This document shows, piece after piece, positions 33,527-42,667 of a stretch of DNA of 64,000 nucleotides. The translations under genes were made by a program, and so were the position numbers. Location: contig JAFNIX010000001.1 in assembly GCA_017601225.1 (NCBI GenBank), positions 192,504 to 256,503 on the forward strand, given 5' to 3'. The stretch comes from Candidatus Brockarchaeota archaeon (GTDB lineage Archaea; Thermoproteota; EX4484-205; JAAOZP01). Numbering within the stretch: position 1 is the first letter of the stretch; every line of letters begins with the position of its first letter. The notes under the pieces are model-generated. The model made no database searches. It had not been told where the DNA came from and was given only the letters and a program-made list of their open reading frames with translations.

Positions 33527-34936
33527 ATGGATGGAAGGAGGCATAAGGTAATAGTGTTGGGCATTATTATATTGACGCTTGGTTTCATTATGATACTTGA
33601 GCCTCCAACCATTGTTCAAAGTATGCAAGAATGGACTCTCGTAAATTTAACATTGTTAGATGAGAAAGTCATGATTAAGCCTAAAAAAGAAATGGTAGTA
33701 GAGATCCCTGTGCTTCTTAATAAAACTGTAACAGTTCCACCACTCTGGAAAAGGGAAGAGAAGCCATGGTTCAGCGAAAAGGTTGAGGTTCCTTGGTATT
33801 CTGAATACAAGTATTTCTCGAAAATTTTATCAACATGGAGATCAAAGAATCTTACGGTAGTCGGAACTGCCATAGAACAATCCTCCAAACCATTTAATTT
33901 CTATATCTTAGATACGGATAACTTTTTAGCTTGGCTTGGAAGGAAGGAATATAAGTTTTGGTTTAAAGGGGAAGGAAAGCCTTATTACAGTTTTAATATC
34001 TCCTTTGCTCCACCGTCATCCTATTATTTTGTAGTGGAAAAAACTGTTAGAGGTCTAAGTGCAACAGAAATGTATGAAAGGCAAGAAGAACTAATCGTTA
34101 ATATTACTGTTAAATCCAACTACTTAAGGTGGTATTGTGAACAAGTTTTTCTTAATCTTCCTTTTGAAAGACCCTATGACGATCTTGATTCGGTTTACTT
34201 TAATTGTACTATTCAAGAGGAGCAAGGGAGAAAATTTGATGTTTACTATATGAATTCGTATATTTTTGAAGAAAAGTTGATGAAAGGAGAGAGCTATAGC
34301 ACATTCTTCGAAGCAAAAGGGGTTTCTCATGTTAAGTTTAATAAGACTATTTACTACAATCAAGTAAAGGGATTGTATGGGCCAGTTAACCCCGACTTCT
34401 TCTTTCTTAATCCTTATTCTCAAGAGAACTTGACTGTAAGAATACTCGTTACCAGCCCACGTATATATGAAAAGGAGAACCCTGCCCTTGTCTATTCTAA
34501 ACTGTTTACTGTAAAGCCTTCATTATCGCAAAGCAGTAATCCCCGACGTAATCTCGGCCTTATTGTGCTTCTAGAAAACTTGTTTGAAGTGCAGCTCTGC
34601 ATCTTAAATGATGAGAACTATCAAAGGCTTTTAAATGGTGTCTCCTACCGCTGCACAGTCCTTGAAGATTTCATTCCGATGTTAAGCAATAAGACCTATA
34701 TTCTTCCCGCTTTAAAGGACGATGGTTCTTTAGAGACGTACCATATAATAGTTATAAACCCATTCACACCACTTCTCAATAATACTGTAAGAGTGAAAAC
34801 GATTCTTACGTGGGAAGAACAGATTATCAAAGATGTTCCTTATAAAATATGGTTCTTAGGTCCAATAGTAATTATAATCGGATCAATTATACTTCTTAAA
34901 AGTAAGAGGATGACACCAACCCGCGCTAGCGCGTAG
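33527..34936 (+). CDS. Predicted surface protein anchored by two membrane helices
   Basis: 469 aa. An N-terminal hydrophobic helix (about residues 8-25, VIVLGIIILTLGFIMIL) and a C-terminal one (about 440-457, IWFLGPIVIIIGSIILL) flank a large extracytoplasmic, beta-rich domain with many N-x-S/T sites (NLTLL, NKTVTV, NITVKS). The DNA is richer in A+T than the housekeeping genes nearby. No family recognised. It lies in the integrated element and could be a surface or adhesin-like cargo. Confidence 0.6.
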   Translation: MDGRRHKVIVLGIIILTLGFIMILEPPTIVQSMQEWTLVNLTLLDEKVMIKPKKEMVVEIPVLLNKTVTVPPLWKREEKPWFSEKVEVPWYSEYKYFSKILSTWRSKNLTVVGTAIEQSSKPFNFYILDTDNFLAWLGRKEYKFWFKGEGKPYYSFNISFAPPSSYYFVVEKTVRGLSATEMYERQEELIVNITVKSNYLRWYCEQVFLNLPFERPYDDLDSVYFNCTIQEEQGRKFDVYYMNSYIFEEKLMKGESYSTFFEAKGVSHVKFNKTIYYNQVKGLYGPVNPDFFFLNPYSQENLTVRILVTSPRIYEKENPALVYSKLFTVKPSLSQSSNPRRNLGLIVLLENLFEVQLCILNDENYQRLLNGVSYRCTVLEDFIPMLSNKTYILPALKDDGSLETYHIIVINPFTPLLNNTVRVKTILTWEEQIIKDVPYKIWFLGPIVIIIGSIILLKSKRMTPTRASA

Positions 34937-35148
34937 GAGACTGGAAAAATCATCCTAGTCTCCTTTCTTTTATCTTACTGTTTTCTCGTTTTATTGATAT
35001 TTGTGTTGGTTGGCGGGCGTGTCTTAAGTAAACAGAACGAATCATAATGAAAAAATTTTTCACTTAGAAAGAAACATAGGGAAACAAACCTAACATAAGC
35101 ATCTTCCACTAACGTTGTTTTATTTTTAAGTGGTTTTTTCTTGAATTT

Positions 35149-35412
35149 TTAACTTAGAAGCATGGTTATAATGATTGGTATCCTGTTGGCTTCTATTCTG
35201 TTTGCTTCTTCTTCCAGTGTTTGGAGCTTTATGCTTGCTGTTTCTATGCTTAGTTTAAGGGTATATATTCTTGTTAATAATTGCTTATTGTCTTTAACCT
35301 GTTCTTCTAACTGGGCAATTTGACTGGCTACTCTGATCAACTCTTCTCTAGCCCTGAGGATCAGTGCCGCCTTCTCTCTACTTTCTAATTGTTTTGAAGA
35401 ACTCGTCTCCAA
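35149..35412 (-). CDS. Small coiled-coil protein
   Basis: 87 aa, TTG start. Almost entirely helical with heptads (LIRVASQIAQLEEQV, RIYTLKLSIETASIKLQTLEEEANRI) and a short hydrophobic end. Its start lies inside the 56-aa gene upstream in another frame, with a 35-nt overlap, so translation is probably coupled, or the two once were one frame. Part of the integrated element; function unknown. Confidence 0.45.
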   Translation of the reverse strand: METSSSKQLESREKAALILRAREELIRVASQIAQLEEQVKDNKQLLTRIYTLKLSIETASIKLQTLEEEANRIEANRIPIIITMLLS

Positions 35413-35548
35413 GACTGATCTCTTCTTTAACGAGATGCTTCAGGCTCCTAGGGTCTTTGGCTGCGATGCTCCTAGCATACTCTTCTCTAATCTGTCTCTC
35501 CTTCTTCTGAAGCTCAGTAATGGTTAAGCCAAGATCCTTTTCTTCCAT
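35378..35548 (-). CDS. 56-aa helical protein upstream of the coiled-coil gene
   Basis: A 56-codon frame with ATG at 35548 and TAG at 35378. The product begins MEEKDLGLTITELQKKERQI and is helical and highly charged, continuing the coiled-coil character of the gene it overlaps. Joining the two by a frame change would give one helical protein of about 130 residues. Either two overlapping genes or a frame break is possible. Confidence 0.4.
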   Translation of the reverse strand: MEEKDLGLTITELQKKERQIREEYARSIAAKDPRSLKHLVKEEISLGDEFFKTIRK

Positions 35549-35609
35549 GGATTAGGATTCGTGAGCTTGAGATTTAAGCTTTTTAAGGACTCATGTTTTT
35601 TACCTCTCG

Positions 35610-35843
35610 ATGTCTGAAGACTATGATTTAGTGGAAGTAGGTGAGGCTAATGCTCCCATACCATTCGCTATTATTCAAGCGATGCAGAACTTGAAGAATG
35701 GAGAGAACGAGCATATCTTAATAGATTCAACAGGGAGAATATTCTTTAAAGTCCCTAAGGGTAAGAAGTTAGACAATGAGATTAGGTTACAATGGCTAAT
35801 GCCTAGAGACATTTGGAAGGGGAAACACTATAGGCAGAGATGA
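35610..35843 (+). CDS. Small unknown protein of the integrated element
   Basis: 77 aa. It diverges from the coiled-coil pair with a 61-nt gap. Acidic N-terminus (SEDYDLVEVGEAN), then a strand-turn pattern (HILIDSTGRIFFKVPKGK). No family recognised. Confidence 0.5.
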   Translation: MSEDYDLVEVGEANAPIPFAIIQAMQNLKNGENEHILIDSTGRIFFKVPKGKKLDNEIRLQWLMPRDIWKGKHYRQR

Positions 35844-35905
35844 ACCCTTGAGATTCATCATAGGTATGAGATGTCTCCCTAGAGTAGGTTAAGCGTTAAC
35901 AGGTT

Positions 35906-36619
35906 TTAAAGCTTAATGGGGTTACTGAACCTTGGTATAGGAGGCTCATAGCCACAACTCTTGCAAACATGCACGCCCCTGAAGATTAAGACTCCTCCGC
36001 ATTCTGGACATTTCTCCATGATTGGCTCAAATTTGATTAGTTTAGCCTTAGTGTCTCTGACGACTTTCCTAATTTTATATTCTGGAGAGGAGAATAATTG
36101 TTTAAGTGCTTCTGGACCCCCATACTCCAGTAAGACTTTAGCATCCTCAGGGTGTTGAACCACTCTGAGCGCTTCCAAGACCCCCAGTTCATAAAGATCA
36201 ACTCCCCTAGGTTTGAAGAATCTGTTTAACTCGTTAACCCTAGCCTTCAACTTCACGATATCTGGAATACTTTTAAGATCATCCTTACGGTAATCATTGG
36301 TAATCTCAGCCATTGCTTTCCTATGCTCCCTATTGTATTTCTTTCGAACATTCTTCATGATTTTATCATATTCACTTGCCAATTGGTTGAGTCCCTGAGG
36401 CACTAACGCACCAGGGGAAGGATAGTATCTTTTCTTCCGGTTTTTACCAGGTATGAACCAGACTATCCCCTTCTTCTCTAAGAACCTTAATGCTTTAATG
36501 ACTGTCATAGGGTTTGAGCCAGTAGCCTTGATTATTTCTCTTACCCCCAACCCTGGTTTAGAGAGTATTGCTTCTAGGGTTTTAGAGATTGTTTTTCGTT
36601 TTATTACTCCTATTTTCAT
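35906..36619 (-). CDS. Winged-helix regulator with C-terminal zinc ribbon
   Basis: 237 aa. Residues about 10-65 are a winged helix (SKPGLGVREIIKATGSNPMT as recognition region, then GIVWFIPGKNRKKRYYPS as wing). A helical middle (70-190) is followed by a zinc ribbon at about 208-225 (CPECGG...CKSCG). DNA-binding proteins of this layout regulate archaeal plasmid and virus genes. It diverges from the small gene at 36689, so it probably controls the replication/integration operon. Confidence 0.65.
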   Translation of the reverse strand: MKIGVIKRKTISKTLEAILSKPGLGVREIIKATGSNPMTVIKALRFLEKKGIVWFIPGKNRKKRYYPSPGALVPQGLNQLASEYDKIMKNVRKKYNREHRKAMAEITNDYRKDDLKSIPDIVKLKARVNELNRFFKPRGVDLYELGVLEALRVVQHPEDAKVLLEYGGPEALKQLFSSPEYKIRKVVRDTKAKLIKFEPIMEKCPECGGVLIFRGVHVCKSCGYEPPIPRFSNPIKL

Positions 36620-36688
36620 TTTAAGATTAAGCTTTCATCAACGGTATTTAAGTGTATTCAATCTAGAATGGATTTTTAATCTAAAATA

Positions 36689-36910
36689 TTGTTGAAAATG
36701 AAAAAAGATAGTCTCCGCGTGTCTCTGTCGATAACAATCTCAGCAAAAACATTAGCATTACTCTTTCAGCGTTTTCAGGAGGCTAAAGAAGCAAACCCAT
36801 TTTTGCGCCGTAATGAGTGGATTGAGTCGCTACTTCTTAGAGCTTTGAACTTGCCTGAAGAGGCTCATGAGGGGCTTAAGGTGGAGAGTGATAAGAGTTG
36901 GACCGTCTAG
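36689..36910 (+). CDS. Small ribbon-helix-helix-like protein
   Basis: 73 aa, TTG start. A beta strand (LRVSLSITIS) followed by two helices (TLALLFQRFQEAKEAN and RRNEWIESLLLRALN) matches the ribbon-helix-helix plan used by small plasmid and virus regulators. First gene of a four-gene plus-strand operon; it overlaps the next gene by 13 nt. Assignment is from pattern only. Confidence 0.5.
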   Translation: MLKMKKDSLRVSLSITISAKTLALLFQRFQEAKEANPFLRRNEWIESLLLRALNLPEEAHEGLKVESDKSWTV

Positions 36911-37134
36911 ACTTTAAGTTTAAAGGTTATCATGTAAGAATTCGATGCGGCGTTAGAGCTGTAGAGACGTCTGTTATAGAATTATTTAAAGAACAGGGTA
37001 TAAAAAGAATTAGCGAAGAATTAGAGGTTGAGACATGGAGGCTACTTTTAGGGTTCTGCGAGCATTTTGAGACTTTGGACTCCAGGTTCAAGCTTAGGCT
37101 TTTTCGCTACATTAGGAGGAGAATGAAAGAATGA
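36898..37134 (+). CDS. Small basic protein of the replication operon
   Basis: 78 aa, TTG start overlapping the gene before, with its own stop overlapping the ATG of the ATPase gene as ATGA. Lysine/arginine-rich (FKFKGYHVRIRCG, RFKLRLFRYIRRRMKE). Coupled translation with the helicase-like ATPase suggests an accessory DNA-binding role. No family recognised. Confidence 0.5.
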   Translation: MDRLDFKFKGYHVRIRCGVRAVETSVIELFKEQGIKRISEELEVETWRLLLGFCEHFETLDSRFKLRLFRYIRRRMKE

Positions 37135-39062
37135 ATAGGGCAGAAATGGTCAAGAAGGACCAGGAGTGGGCTGTTGCGCAGATTGAGGAAGAAGAGCGGA
37201 AGCGCAAGAGGAGAAAAGAAGTATTCGTTAGGCTTAATGACCATGAGCTGCTGCAGGAGGTTTATGATTCTGCCACCGGTTCCTTTATGTTCATCCTGTT
37301 CGACCAGAGGACTGGCAGATTTGAGATCCTCTCCGAGTATCATGACCCGGGTCAACAGGTAACTTACGTGCCGACAAATGTTCCAATAGGTAAGAACAAC
37401 CTGCCAAGAGTCATCCTAGCGTCGGAGCCTAGAGATTATGATTCCGAAGCTGAACTCCTCATGAGAATAAGGAGATTCATAAGTAAATATGTGGAGCTCA
37501 GAGCTGGGGACCTAGAGCTTATTAGTTGCTTTGTTCTCCATTCTTGGGTTTATGATTGCTCCGACTATGCTATGCAGGTTTTAGTGTTGGGAGATGTCGG
37601 ATCTGGCAAAACTCGACTACTCAAAGTTCTCAGGCTAATATGTTACAATTCACTTGCCCTCTCTGGTGGTTCATCGCTATCAGCCTACAGGAGGTTGGAG
37701 GAGCGATTTAAGGGAACTTTGCTTATCAACGAGTTTGAGCCATGGACGAGCTCAGAAGATTCGAACGAGCTGATCCTCTGGCTCAATAATGGTTTTGAGA
37801 GGGATTTACCGATTGCTCTAAGCAGAAAGAAGGATCCGGATAAACAGGACTTTTTTGACCCCTTCTGTCCCAAGCTCTTGACTTCTAGAAACATTATCGA
37901 GAATGTTGCAGCCCAATCTAGGTTGTTAATCATTAAGATGGAGCGCAAAGCAAGAAAGGACATCCCTATCGAGCTTCCCCCTGAGGCATATGAAGAGGCA
38001 GCTGAGCTTAGAAACATGCTTCTAATGTTCAGGCTGAAACATCATGTTGAACACTATCGTCTTAGCCCAGATCTCGAGAAGAGGCTTAGAGAGGATGAGA
38101 GCATTTCAGATAGGTTTAAGCAGAACGCTCTTCCGATGTTTGTTTTAGCTGAGATCGCAGGTCTTAATGTTGACGAGGTTTTTAACTTCTACCGGCAAGC
38201 AAATTTAGAATTCAAAAGAAGAATAGCTACCACGACAATCGAAGGAGTCTTGTTCAACACGATCATAGAACTATGTTTCCAGGAGAGGTTTGACGAGCCC
38301 GAGTTTTACGGCTTTATAGATAAGGATCATAGGCTTGTAGGCGTGGGGACACGACTGCTTGAGAAAAAGACTGGTTTCAGCCAGAAAGCCATAGTTAAAG
38401 CATTGCAGAGGATGGGCATGGTGATAGAGAGGAGACGGAAAAAGGTTCTAATTTGGAATAAGGATACTAATGAACCAGAAGAGAAGGAGAGGATATTAAG
38501 ATTATGGGTTTTTCCAAGTGAGAGGGCTTGGAGGGAGGCTTGGGGACGCTATTATTTCAAGGAGCCTGAGCCAGGTGGTGTGTTCTACTGTGGTGGCACA
38601 AGCGTCACAGCCGTCACGCCTGAGGTGTTGAAATCTCAAACTTTCATAGCGGAGCAGTCTCGTGACGCTTGTGACGCTTGTGTCGCCACTATGGAACAGA
38701 TATGTTCTGATCAGAGTCCTGCTTCCAATATTTTAAACCATTTAGATTCTGTTAAAGATACTGTTTTAGAAGATGGAAGACAGATAGTAGACCCGTCAAT
38801 TTCTGCTAATAATCCTGTTCAAAACCTTGATGATTCTGCCAATGATTCTGGTTTAATGGTTGAGTTAAGTTATGATTTGAGGGTTAAGCTCCGCAGGCTT
38901 GCAGGCTATAACCATTCTCCCCCGGTTTACGCTAGGGCTAATTGCTTCATCTGTGGAGTTGAGAAAGAGCAGTTGTGGAGGGCTGTTCAGAAAGGGTTTA
39001 GCCTAGAATTGTTATGCGAAGACTGTTTCAAGCTGTTTCTGAAACATTATGGTGGTTTATAG
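37131..39062 (+). CDS. P-loop ATPase, plasmid-type replication helicase candidate
   Basis: 643 aa. Walker A GDVGSGKTRLL at about residues 154-164, Walker B-like GTLLINEFEP at about 196-205, then a sensor region (LLTSRNIIENVAAQSRLLII) typical of AAA+/D5-like initiator helicases. A winged-helix-like segment follows at about 405-440 (LLEKKTGFSQKAIVKALQRMG). The C-terminus has a zinc finger (CFICG...CEDC, about 605-633). Such proteins unwind origin DNA in archaeal plasmids and viruses. It lies directly before the integrase. Primase motifs are not evident. Confidence 0.65.
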   Translation: MNRAEMVKKDQEWAVAQIEEEERKRKRRKEVFVRLNDHELLQEVYDSATGSFMFILFDQRTGRFEILSEYHDPGQQVTYVPTNVPIGKNNLPRVILASEPRDYDSEAELLMRIRRFISKYVELRAGDLELISCFVLHSWVYDCSDYAMQVLVLGDVGSGKTRLLKVLRLICYNSLALSGGSSLSAYRRLEERFKGTLLINEFEPWTSSEDSNELILWLNNGFERDLPIALSRKKDPDKQDFFDPFCPKLLTSRNIIENVAAQSRLLIIKMERKARKDIPIELPPEAYEEAAELRNMLLMFRLKHHVEHYRLSPDLEKRLREDESISDRFKQNALPMFVLAEIAGLNVDEVFNFYRQANLEFKRRIATTTIEGVLFNTIIELCFQERFDEPEFYGFIDKDHRLVGVGTRLLEKKTGFSQKAIVKALQRMGMVIERRRKKVLIWNKDTNEPEEKERILRLWVFPSERAWREAWGRYYFKEPEPGGVFYCGGTSVTAVTPEVLKSQTFIAEQSRDACDACVATMEQICSDQSPASNILNHLDSVKDTVLEDGRQIVDPSISANNPVQNLDDSANDSGLMVELSYDLRVKLRRLAGYNHSPPVYARANCFICGVEKEQLWRAVQKGFSLELLCEDCFKLFLKHYGGL

Positions 39063-40400
39063 TTGGTTTCATGCCCCTATTGCTACTCTACAAGGATCTT
39101 TAAGTCTGGTTTCAGGGTAACGAGGACTGGTAAGAGGGTTCAAAGATACCTATGTCGAAGCTGTCTTCATAAGTTTAGCCTTCCTAGAGACCCTGAGGTA
39201 GAGGTCAACGTCTCCAGGAAGCTCTCTGAACCTTCGAAACCTATAGAGGATCTTGGCGATCTCGATGGGCTCAACCCTCTCGCCCCTGAGCCAGGTCTCA
39301 AGGATTTCACGCTCCCTCCTGCTGAATATTCTGGAGTGCATGCTATACCCAAATTTGGGAAAGCCTTATATAGCTTATATCTCGAAGCTAGAGATAGCAG
39401 GGAGGAGGAGAGTGGAAGCAATCCTCCTGCTGATGAACCGGAAATGAACCTCGCTGGTGACGAGGCGATGAGCGTCCTGGTGCAGCAACCGGGGGCTGCA
39501 CAGGGCAAGGCTAGAGAGCTCGAAGGCATCCTGATAAGCTTCGCCTGGTGGCTTAAGAAGCAGGGTAGGAGTGAGGCAACGGTAAGGGACTACTGTAAGA
39601 TGCTCCGCCTGTTGGTTAAGCATAACGCTAACCTGGATGATCCTGAGAGCGTTAAGGAGGCTTTAGCAAGGTTGAATAAGAGCAGCAGGTGGAAGAATCT
39701 AGCGGTCTTCGCTTACGGAGCATACTTAAGGATGAATGGTAAGCATTGGGATCCTCCAAGCGTTAACATAACTCGTAAACTACCGTTCATACCGCTTGAG
39801 AGCGAGCTTGACGCTTTAATCGCATGCTGTGGGCCTAAGACTGCTGCATTCTTGCAATTGCTTAAGGAGACGGGTTTAAGGGTAGGTGAAGCCTTAAGGC
39901 TGAAATGGAGCGATGTGGATTTGGAGAGGAGGGTTATAATCTTCAACGAGTCTGAGAAGAATGGGAATCCCAGGATCTTCAGGATTAGTGATAGGCTGAT
40001 AACCATGTTGAACATGCTGCCTAAGAAGAATGAAAAGGTTTTCCCAACGTGCTATAACAGTATTGAGCATACTTTCAAAAAATCTAGGGAGAAACTGGCT
40101 AAGAAGCTTAACAATCCTAGGCTTCTAAACATAACCTTCCACTCTTTCAGGCATTGGAAAGCAACAATGGAGTACCATAAGACTAAGGATATTCTACATG
40201 TTAGGGAGCTTTTAGGCCATAAGAATATTGAGGACACGATGCTCTACATTCAGGTTGAGAAAACACTGTTTGGAGAAGAAAACTCAGAATTCACCGTTAA
40301 AGTAGCTAAAGACCCTAAGGAGATCCAGAGCCTTCTCGAGGTTGGCTTCGAGTATGTTTGCGAAAAGGATGGCTTAATGTTCTTCAGAAAACGCAAATAA
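39063..40400 (+). CDS. Tyrosine recombinase/integrase with N-terminal zinc finger
   Basis: 445 aa, TTG start. An N-terminal zinc finger (CPYCYS...CRSC, about residues 4-34) resembles the InsA-type DNA-binding finger of transposases. A SAM-like core-binding domain lies at about 155-230. The catalytic domain shows Arg in ETGLRVGEALRLKW (about 273), HSFRHWKA (about 361-368), HKN and the nucleophile Tyr in MLYIQ (about 396). It would catalyse site-specific insertion and excision of the element. Its stop is 35 nt from the right 16-bp repeat. The codon and GC pattern change within the gene is slight. Confidence 0.88.
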   Translation: MVSCPYCYSTRIFKSGFRVTRTGKRVQRYLCRSCLHKFSLPRDPEVEVNVSRKLSEPSKPIEDLGDLDGLNPLAPEPGLKDFTLPPAEYSGVHAIPKFGKALYSLYLEARDSREEESGSNPPADEPEMNLAGDEAMSVLVQQPGAAQGKARELEGILISFAWWLKKQGRSEATVRDYCKMLRLLVKHNANLDDPESVKEALARLNKSSRWKNLAVFAYGAYLRMNGKHWDPPSVNITRKLPFIPLESELDALIACCGPKTAAFLQLLKETGLRVGEALRLKWSDVDLERRVIIFNESEKNGNPRIFRISDRLITMLNMLPKKNEKVFPTCYNSIEHTFKKSREKLAKKLNNPRLLNITFHSFRHWKATMEYHKTKDILHVRELLGHKNIEDTMLYIQVEKTLFGEENSEFTVKVAKDPKEIQSLLEVGFEYVCEKDGLMFFRKRK

Positions 40401-40434
40401 TGGGCTCAACATTGGGTTAATAAGCTAGAATACC

Positions 40435-40450
40435 GGTTAATAAGGATTAA
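40435..40450. repeat. Right 16-bp direct repeat (att-like) with an extra half copy
   Basis: GGTTAATAAGGATTAA, identical to 32089-32104. A partial copy, GGTTAATAAG, lies exactly 20 bp upstream at 40415-40424, i.e. two helical turns away. This might be a second recombinase-binding arm. Confidence 0.65.
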
Positions 40451-40467
40451 CGGTGGTGAACCGGCTG

Positions 40468-40992
40468 CTAGCCTTTCAGCTTTTCCTTCAGCCTCCACTT
40501 TGATGCCAGCGTTTCAAAATCCTTTTTGAAAACCTTTCTAAGATATGGCAGGTAGAAGCTTATTTCTTCACCGGTCATGTATTGAAACTGGTACTCTCCC
40601 TCATATGGAGAAGGCTCTCCAGCCCTGGTTATGAACTCTATGTGCATGAAAGGATCTCCCTTTTTAACCACCACGGGTTCCCTTTCGTTGTTCAGGTTTA
40701 CAATCTCCAGTGCAAGCCTCCCGACGAAGCCGCTGTGAACCTTAGCCGCGTTTAAAAAGGACAGGCCTGCTCTGCCGTAACGGCTTTTAGCAGTGAGGTG
40801 TGCGACGATGTTCGGCGGCGTGAAAACTATCTCGTTAGATATCACATTCTTATGCTCCAAGTATTGAAGCTTAACGTCCTCCATCACCGTTAAAACATAC
40901 CCGTCTCCATCCATGTACTTCTCGTCGAACGGATGTATTATCGGAAGCCTCTTCACCATTTTAAGCAGCTCGCTTTTCCCCAGTATGCTCAT
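40468..40992 (-). CDS. dcd: dCTP deaminase / dUTPase family protein
   Basis: 174 aa. The core AKSRYGRAGL (about residues 68-77) and HSGFVGRLALEIVNL (about 86-100) with catalytic Glu match archaeal dCTP deaminases, which supply dUTP/dUMP for thymidylate synthesis. The length is normal. It sits with the sugar kinase on the minus strand and probably adjoined argS before the element inserted. Confidence 0.85.
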   Translation of the reverse strand: MSILGKSELLKMVKRLPIIHPFDEKYMDGDGYVLTVMEDVKLQYLEHKNVISNEIVFTPPNIVAHLTAKSRYGRAGLSFLNAAKVHSGFVGRLALEIVNLNNEREPVVVKKGDPFMHIEFITRAGEPSPYEGEYQFQYMTGEEISFYLPYLRKVFKKDFETLASKWRLKEKLKG

Positions 40993-41013
40993 CAGCCTTT
41001 ACGCCTAGGGACA

Positions 41014-41910
41014 CTAATATAAATTTTCAACAAGCCTCTTCAGCTTCCTAACCCTGTCTTCAACCTCGTTAACGCTGAAGTCGAAGAAGGGTCCTGTTTT
41101 CTCAGCCTTAATGCTTGAGCAGGCTGACGCGTAAAGGCTTGACTCCAGCAGGCTTCCTGTTTCAAGATGCTTCGCAAGGAAAACAGCCGCGTAAACATCC
41201 CCCGCACCAGTCGGGTCAAGCGTTTGCACGCTGAAAACAGGCATATAGAAGCATCCCTGTTTGCAAACAATCATGGAGCCATGTTCAGAGTTAGTCAGTT
41301 CAACAATCATCCCCGGGTTGATTTCGAAAAGCTCCTTAACGTCATGGTTCAGGAAGAAAAACTGCTCGTCAACATTCATGTGAACATAATTCACCCTGCT
41401 GAGAGCATCCTCCGGAAGCATTCTCTTAACGTGTTTAACACACCCGTCGACACCGCTAGTCCTAATGAACCCCTGCGCGTCAATAGAAAGCCTGCAGTCT
41501 GCCTCCTCAAGCTCCTTGAAAACACTGTGGTCAACCTCGTTTAAAACAGGCGTAACATGTATAGCGTCAAACCCTATAAGCCTGCTCCTTTCAACAACAA
41601 TCTTTCTAGAAGGCTCTCCAGACGTCTTCTGAAGCCTCGAGGAATCCTGGTAAACATTTTCAAACAGGATGCTTCTGTCAAGCTCCGTAGCGTAAACCTC
41701 AACCCCCTTCAGCTTAAGACTCTCCACCCACTCCAGGTTCATATCCGGCCCGTAGGCTGTGAAAAGAACTGTTTCAACACCTATTCTGCAGAGGCTGAGC
41801 GAAGAGTAGAATCCTCCCCCACCCATGTAACTGTAGGATCCGCCCCTGCTCCTGTTAACGTCTATCGTTAAAGCGCCTAACACGCCGATTCTAAGAGGCC
41901 TCCTAGACAT
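41014..41910 (-). CDS. PfkB family sugar kinase
   Basis: 298 aa. The N-terminal glycine-rich YMGGGGFYSSLSL and the C-terminal DPTGAGDVYAAVFLA (about residues 231-245, anion hole and catalytic Asp) are the two PfkB signatures. The family includes ribokinase, nucleoside kinases and ADP-glucokinase-like enzymes; the substrate here is not readable. It ends 21 nt before dcd in the same direction, hinting at nucleoside or ribose metabolism. Confidence 0.8.
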   Translation of the reverse strand: MSRRPLRIGVLGALTIDVNRSRGGSYSYMGGGGFYSSLSLCRIGVETVLFTAYGPDMNLEWVESLKLKGVEVYATELDRSILFENVYQDSSRLQKTSGEPSRKIVVERSRLIGFDAIHVTPVLNEVDHSVFKELEEADCRLSIDAQGFIRTSGVDGCVKHVKRMLPEDALSRVNYVHMNVDEQFFFLNHDVKELFEINPGMIVELTNSEHGSMIVCKQGCFYMPVFSVQTLDPTGAGDVYAAVFLAKHLETGSLLESSLYASACSSIKAEKTGPFFDFSVNEVEDRVRKLKRLVENLY

Positions 41911-42010
41911 TTAGACGCAGAAACAGATTAAGCCTCCTATTTAACCACTATCAGCATCAGGGAAGAACCCTCTCCGTCTAAAAGCTTAAAAACATGTCTG
42001 GCTAAAATCA

Positions 42011-42667
42011 ATGGTTAAACGTTTTCCACTCGGAAGGCTCAGAGTTAGGGCAAAGTGTATAAGTCAGTGTTTTCCAGCTTCCCCGGGGCTGATGAGGATG
42101 GTGAAAACAAGCAGGATTGTTGAAATAAGGTGGCACGGCAGGGGTGGTCAAGGAGTTGTTCTAGCAAACCAGCTAATAGGAATAGCTCTCTTCGAAGAAG
42201 GCAAAAACATCCAGACTTTCCCGGATTTCGGACCGGAGAGGACCGGTGGGCCGGTGAGAGGCTACACGCGGTTCTCAGAGGACCCTATAGACATACATTC
42301 CTCAGTATACGAGCCGGATATTCTGGCGGTTATAGACCCTTACCTGGCTGAGGACCCAAGCGTCTACACAGGACTTAAGCCGGAGGGAGTCGCAGTAGTC
42401 AACTCAGCTAAAAACCCTGGAGACCTGAGGAGGAAACTGGGTTTAAACGTTAAGACCCTTGGCGTCGTGGATGCAGCCAGAATCTCGAAGGAGGTCTTCG
42501 GCACCTATGTGTTCAACACGCCTGTGCTAGGCGGCCTTGTGAGGCTGACGAGCATAGTTAGGCTTGAGACGCTTGAAAAACTGTTTTTAAACAGGTTTCC
42601 GGGAAGGGTTGGAGAGCTGAACGTGAAAATGCTTAAGAGGGGATACGAGGAGGTGGCGTCTCAATGA
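42011..42667 (+). CDS. porG: 2-oxoacid (pyruvate):ferredoxin oxidoreductase gamma subunit
   Basis: 218 aa from the ATG at 42011; the family start IVEIRWHGRGGQGVV begins about residue 37, so ATG 42092 is an alternative with a GGGG-type ribosome site. An AAAAGCTTAAAAAC box about 26 nt before 42011 supports the longer, leaderless form. Gamma subunits bind CoA-linked reaction parts with the RGGQG motif and a Pro-rich GPVRGYTRFS stretch. It is first in the four-gene operon and overlaps porD by 4 nt. Pyruvate is the likely substrate from the gene order, but other 2-oxoacids cannot be excluded. Confidence 0.85.
   Translation: MVKRFPLGRLRVRAKCISQCFPASPGLMRMVKTSRIVEIRWHGRGGQGVVLANQLIGIALFEEGKNIQTFPDFGPERTGGPVRGYTRFSEDPIDIHSSVYEPDILAVIDPYLAEDPSVYTGLKPEGVAVVNSAKNPGDLRRKLGLNVKTLGVVDAARISKEVFGTYVFNTPVLGGLVRLTSIVRLETLEKLFLNRFPGRVGELNVKMLKRGYEEVASQ

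Larger units (their letters stand above)
32089..40450. mobile_element. Integrated element with tyrosine integrase between argS and dcd
   Basis: About 8.36 kb bounded by identical 16-bp direct repeats GGTTAATAAGGATTAA at 32089-32104 and 40435-40450. The tyrosine recombinase gene ends 35 nt from the right repeat, the usual place for an integrase. Inside are a nuclease-like gene, an AT-rich surface protein gene, small coiled-coil and unknown genes, a winged-helix/zinc regulator, a likely RHH protein, a P-loop replication ATPase and the integrase. Outside, dcd and argS are on the same strand and would be neighbours without the element. No capsid or conjugation genes are seen, so a plasmid-type or satellite element is likely. 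Confidence 0.75.
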
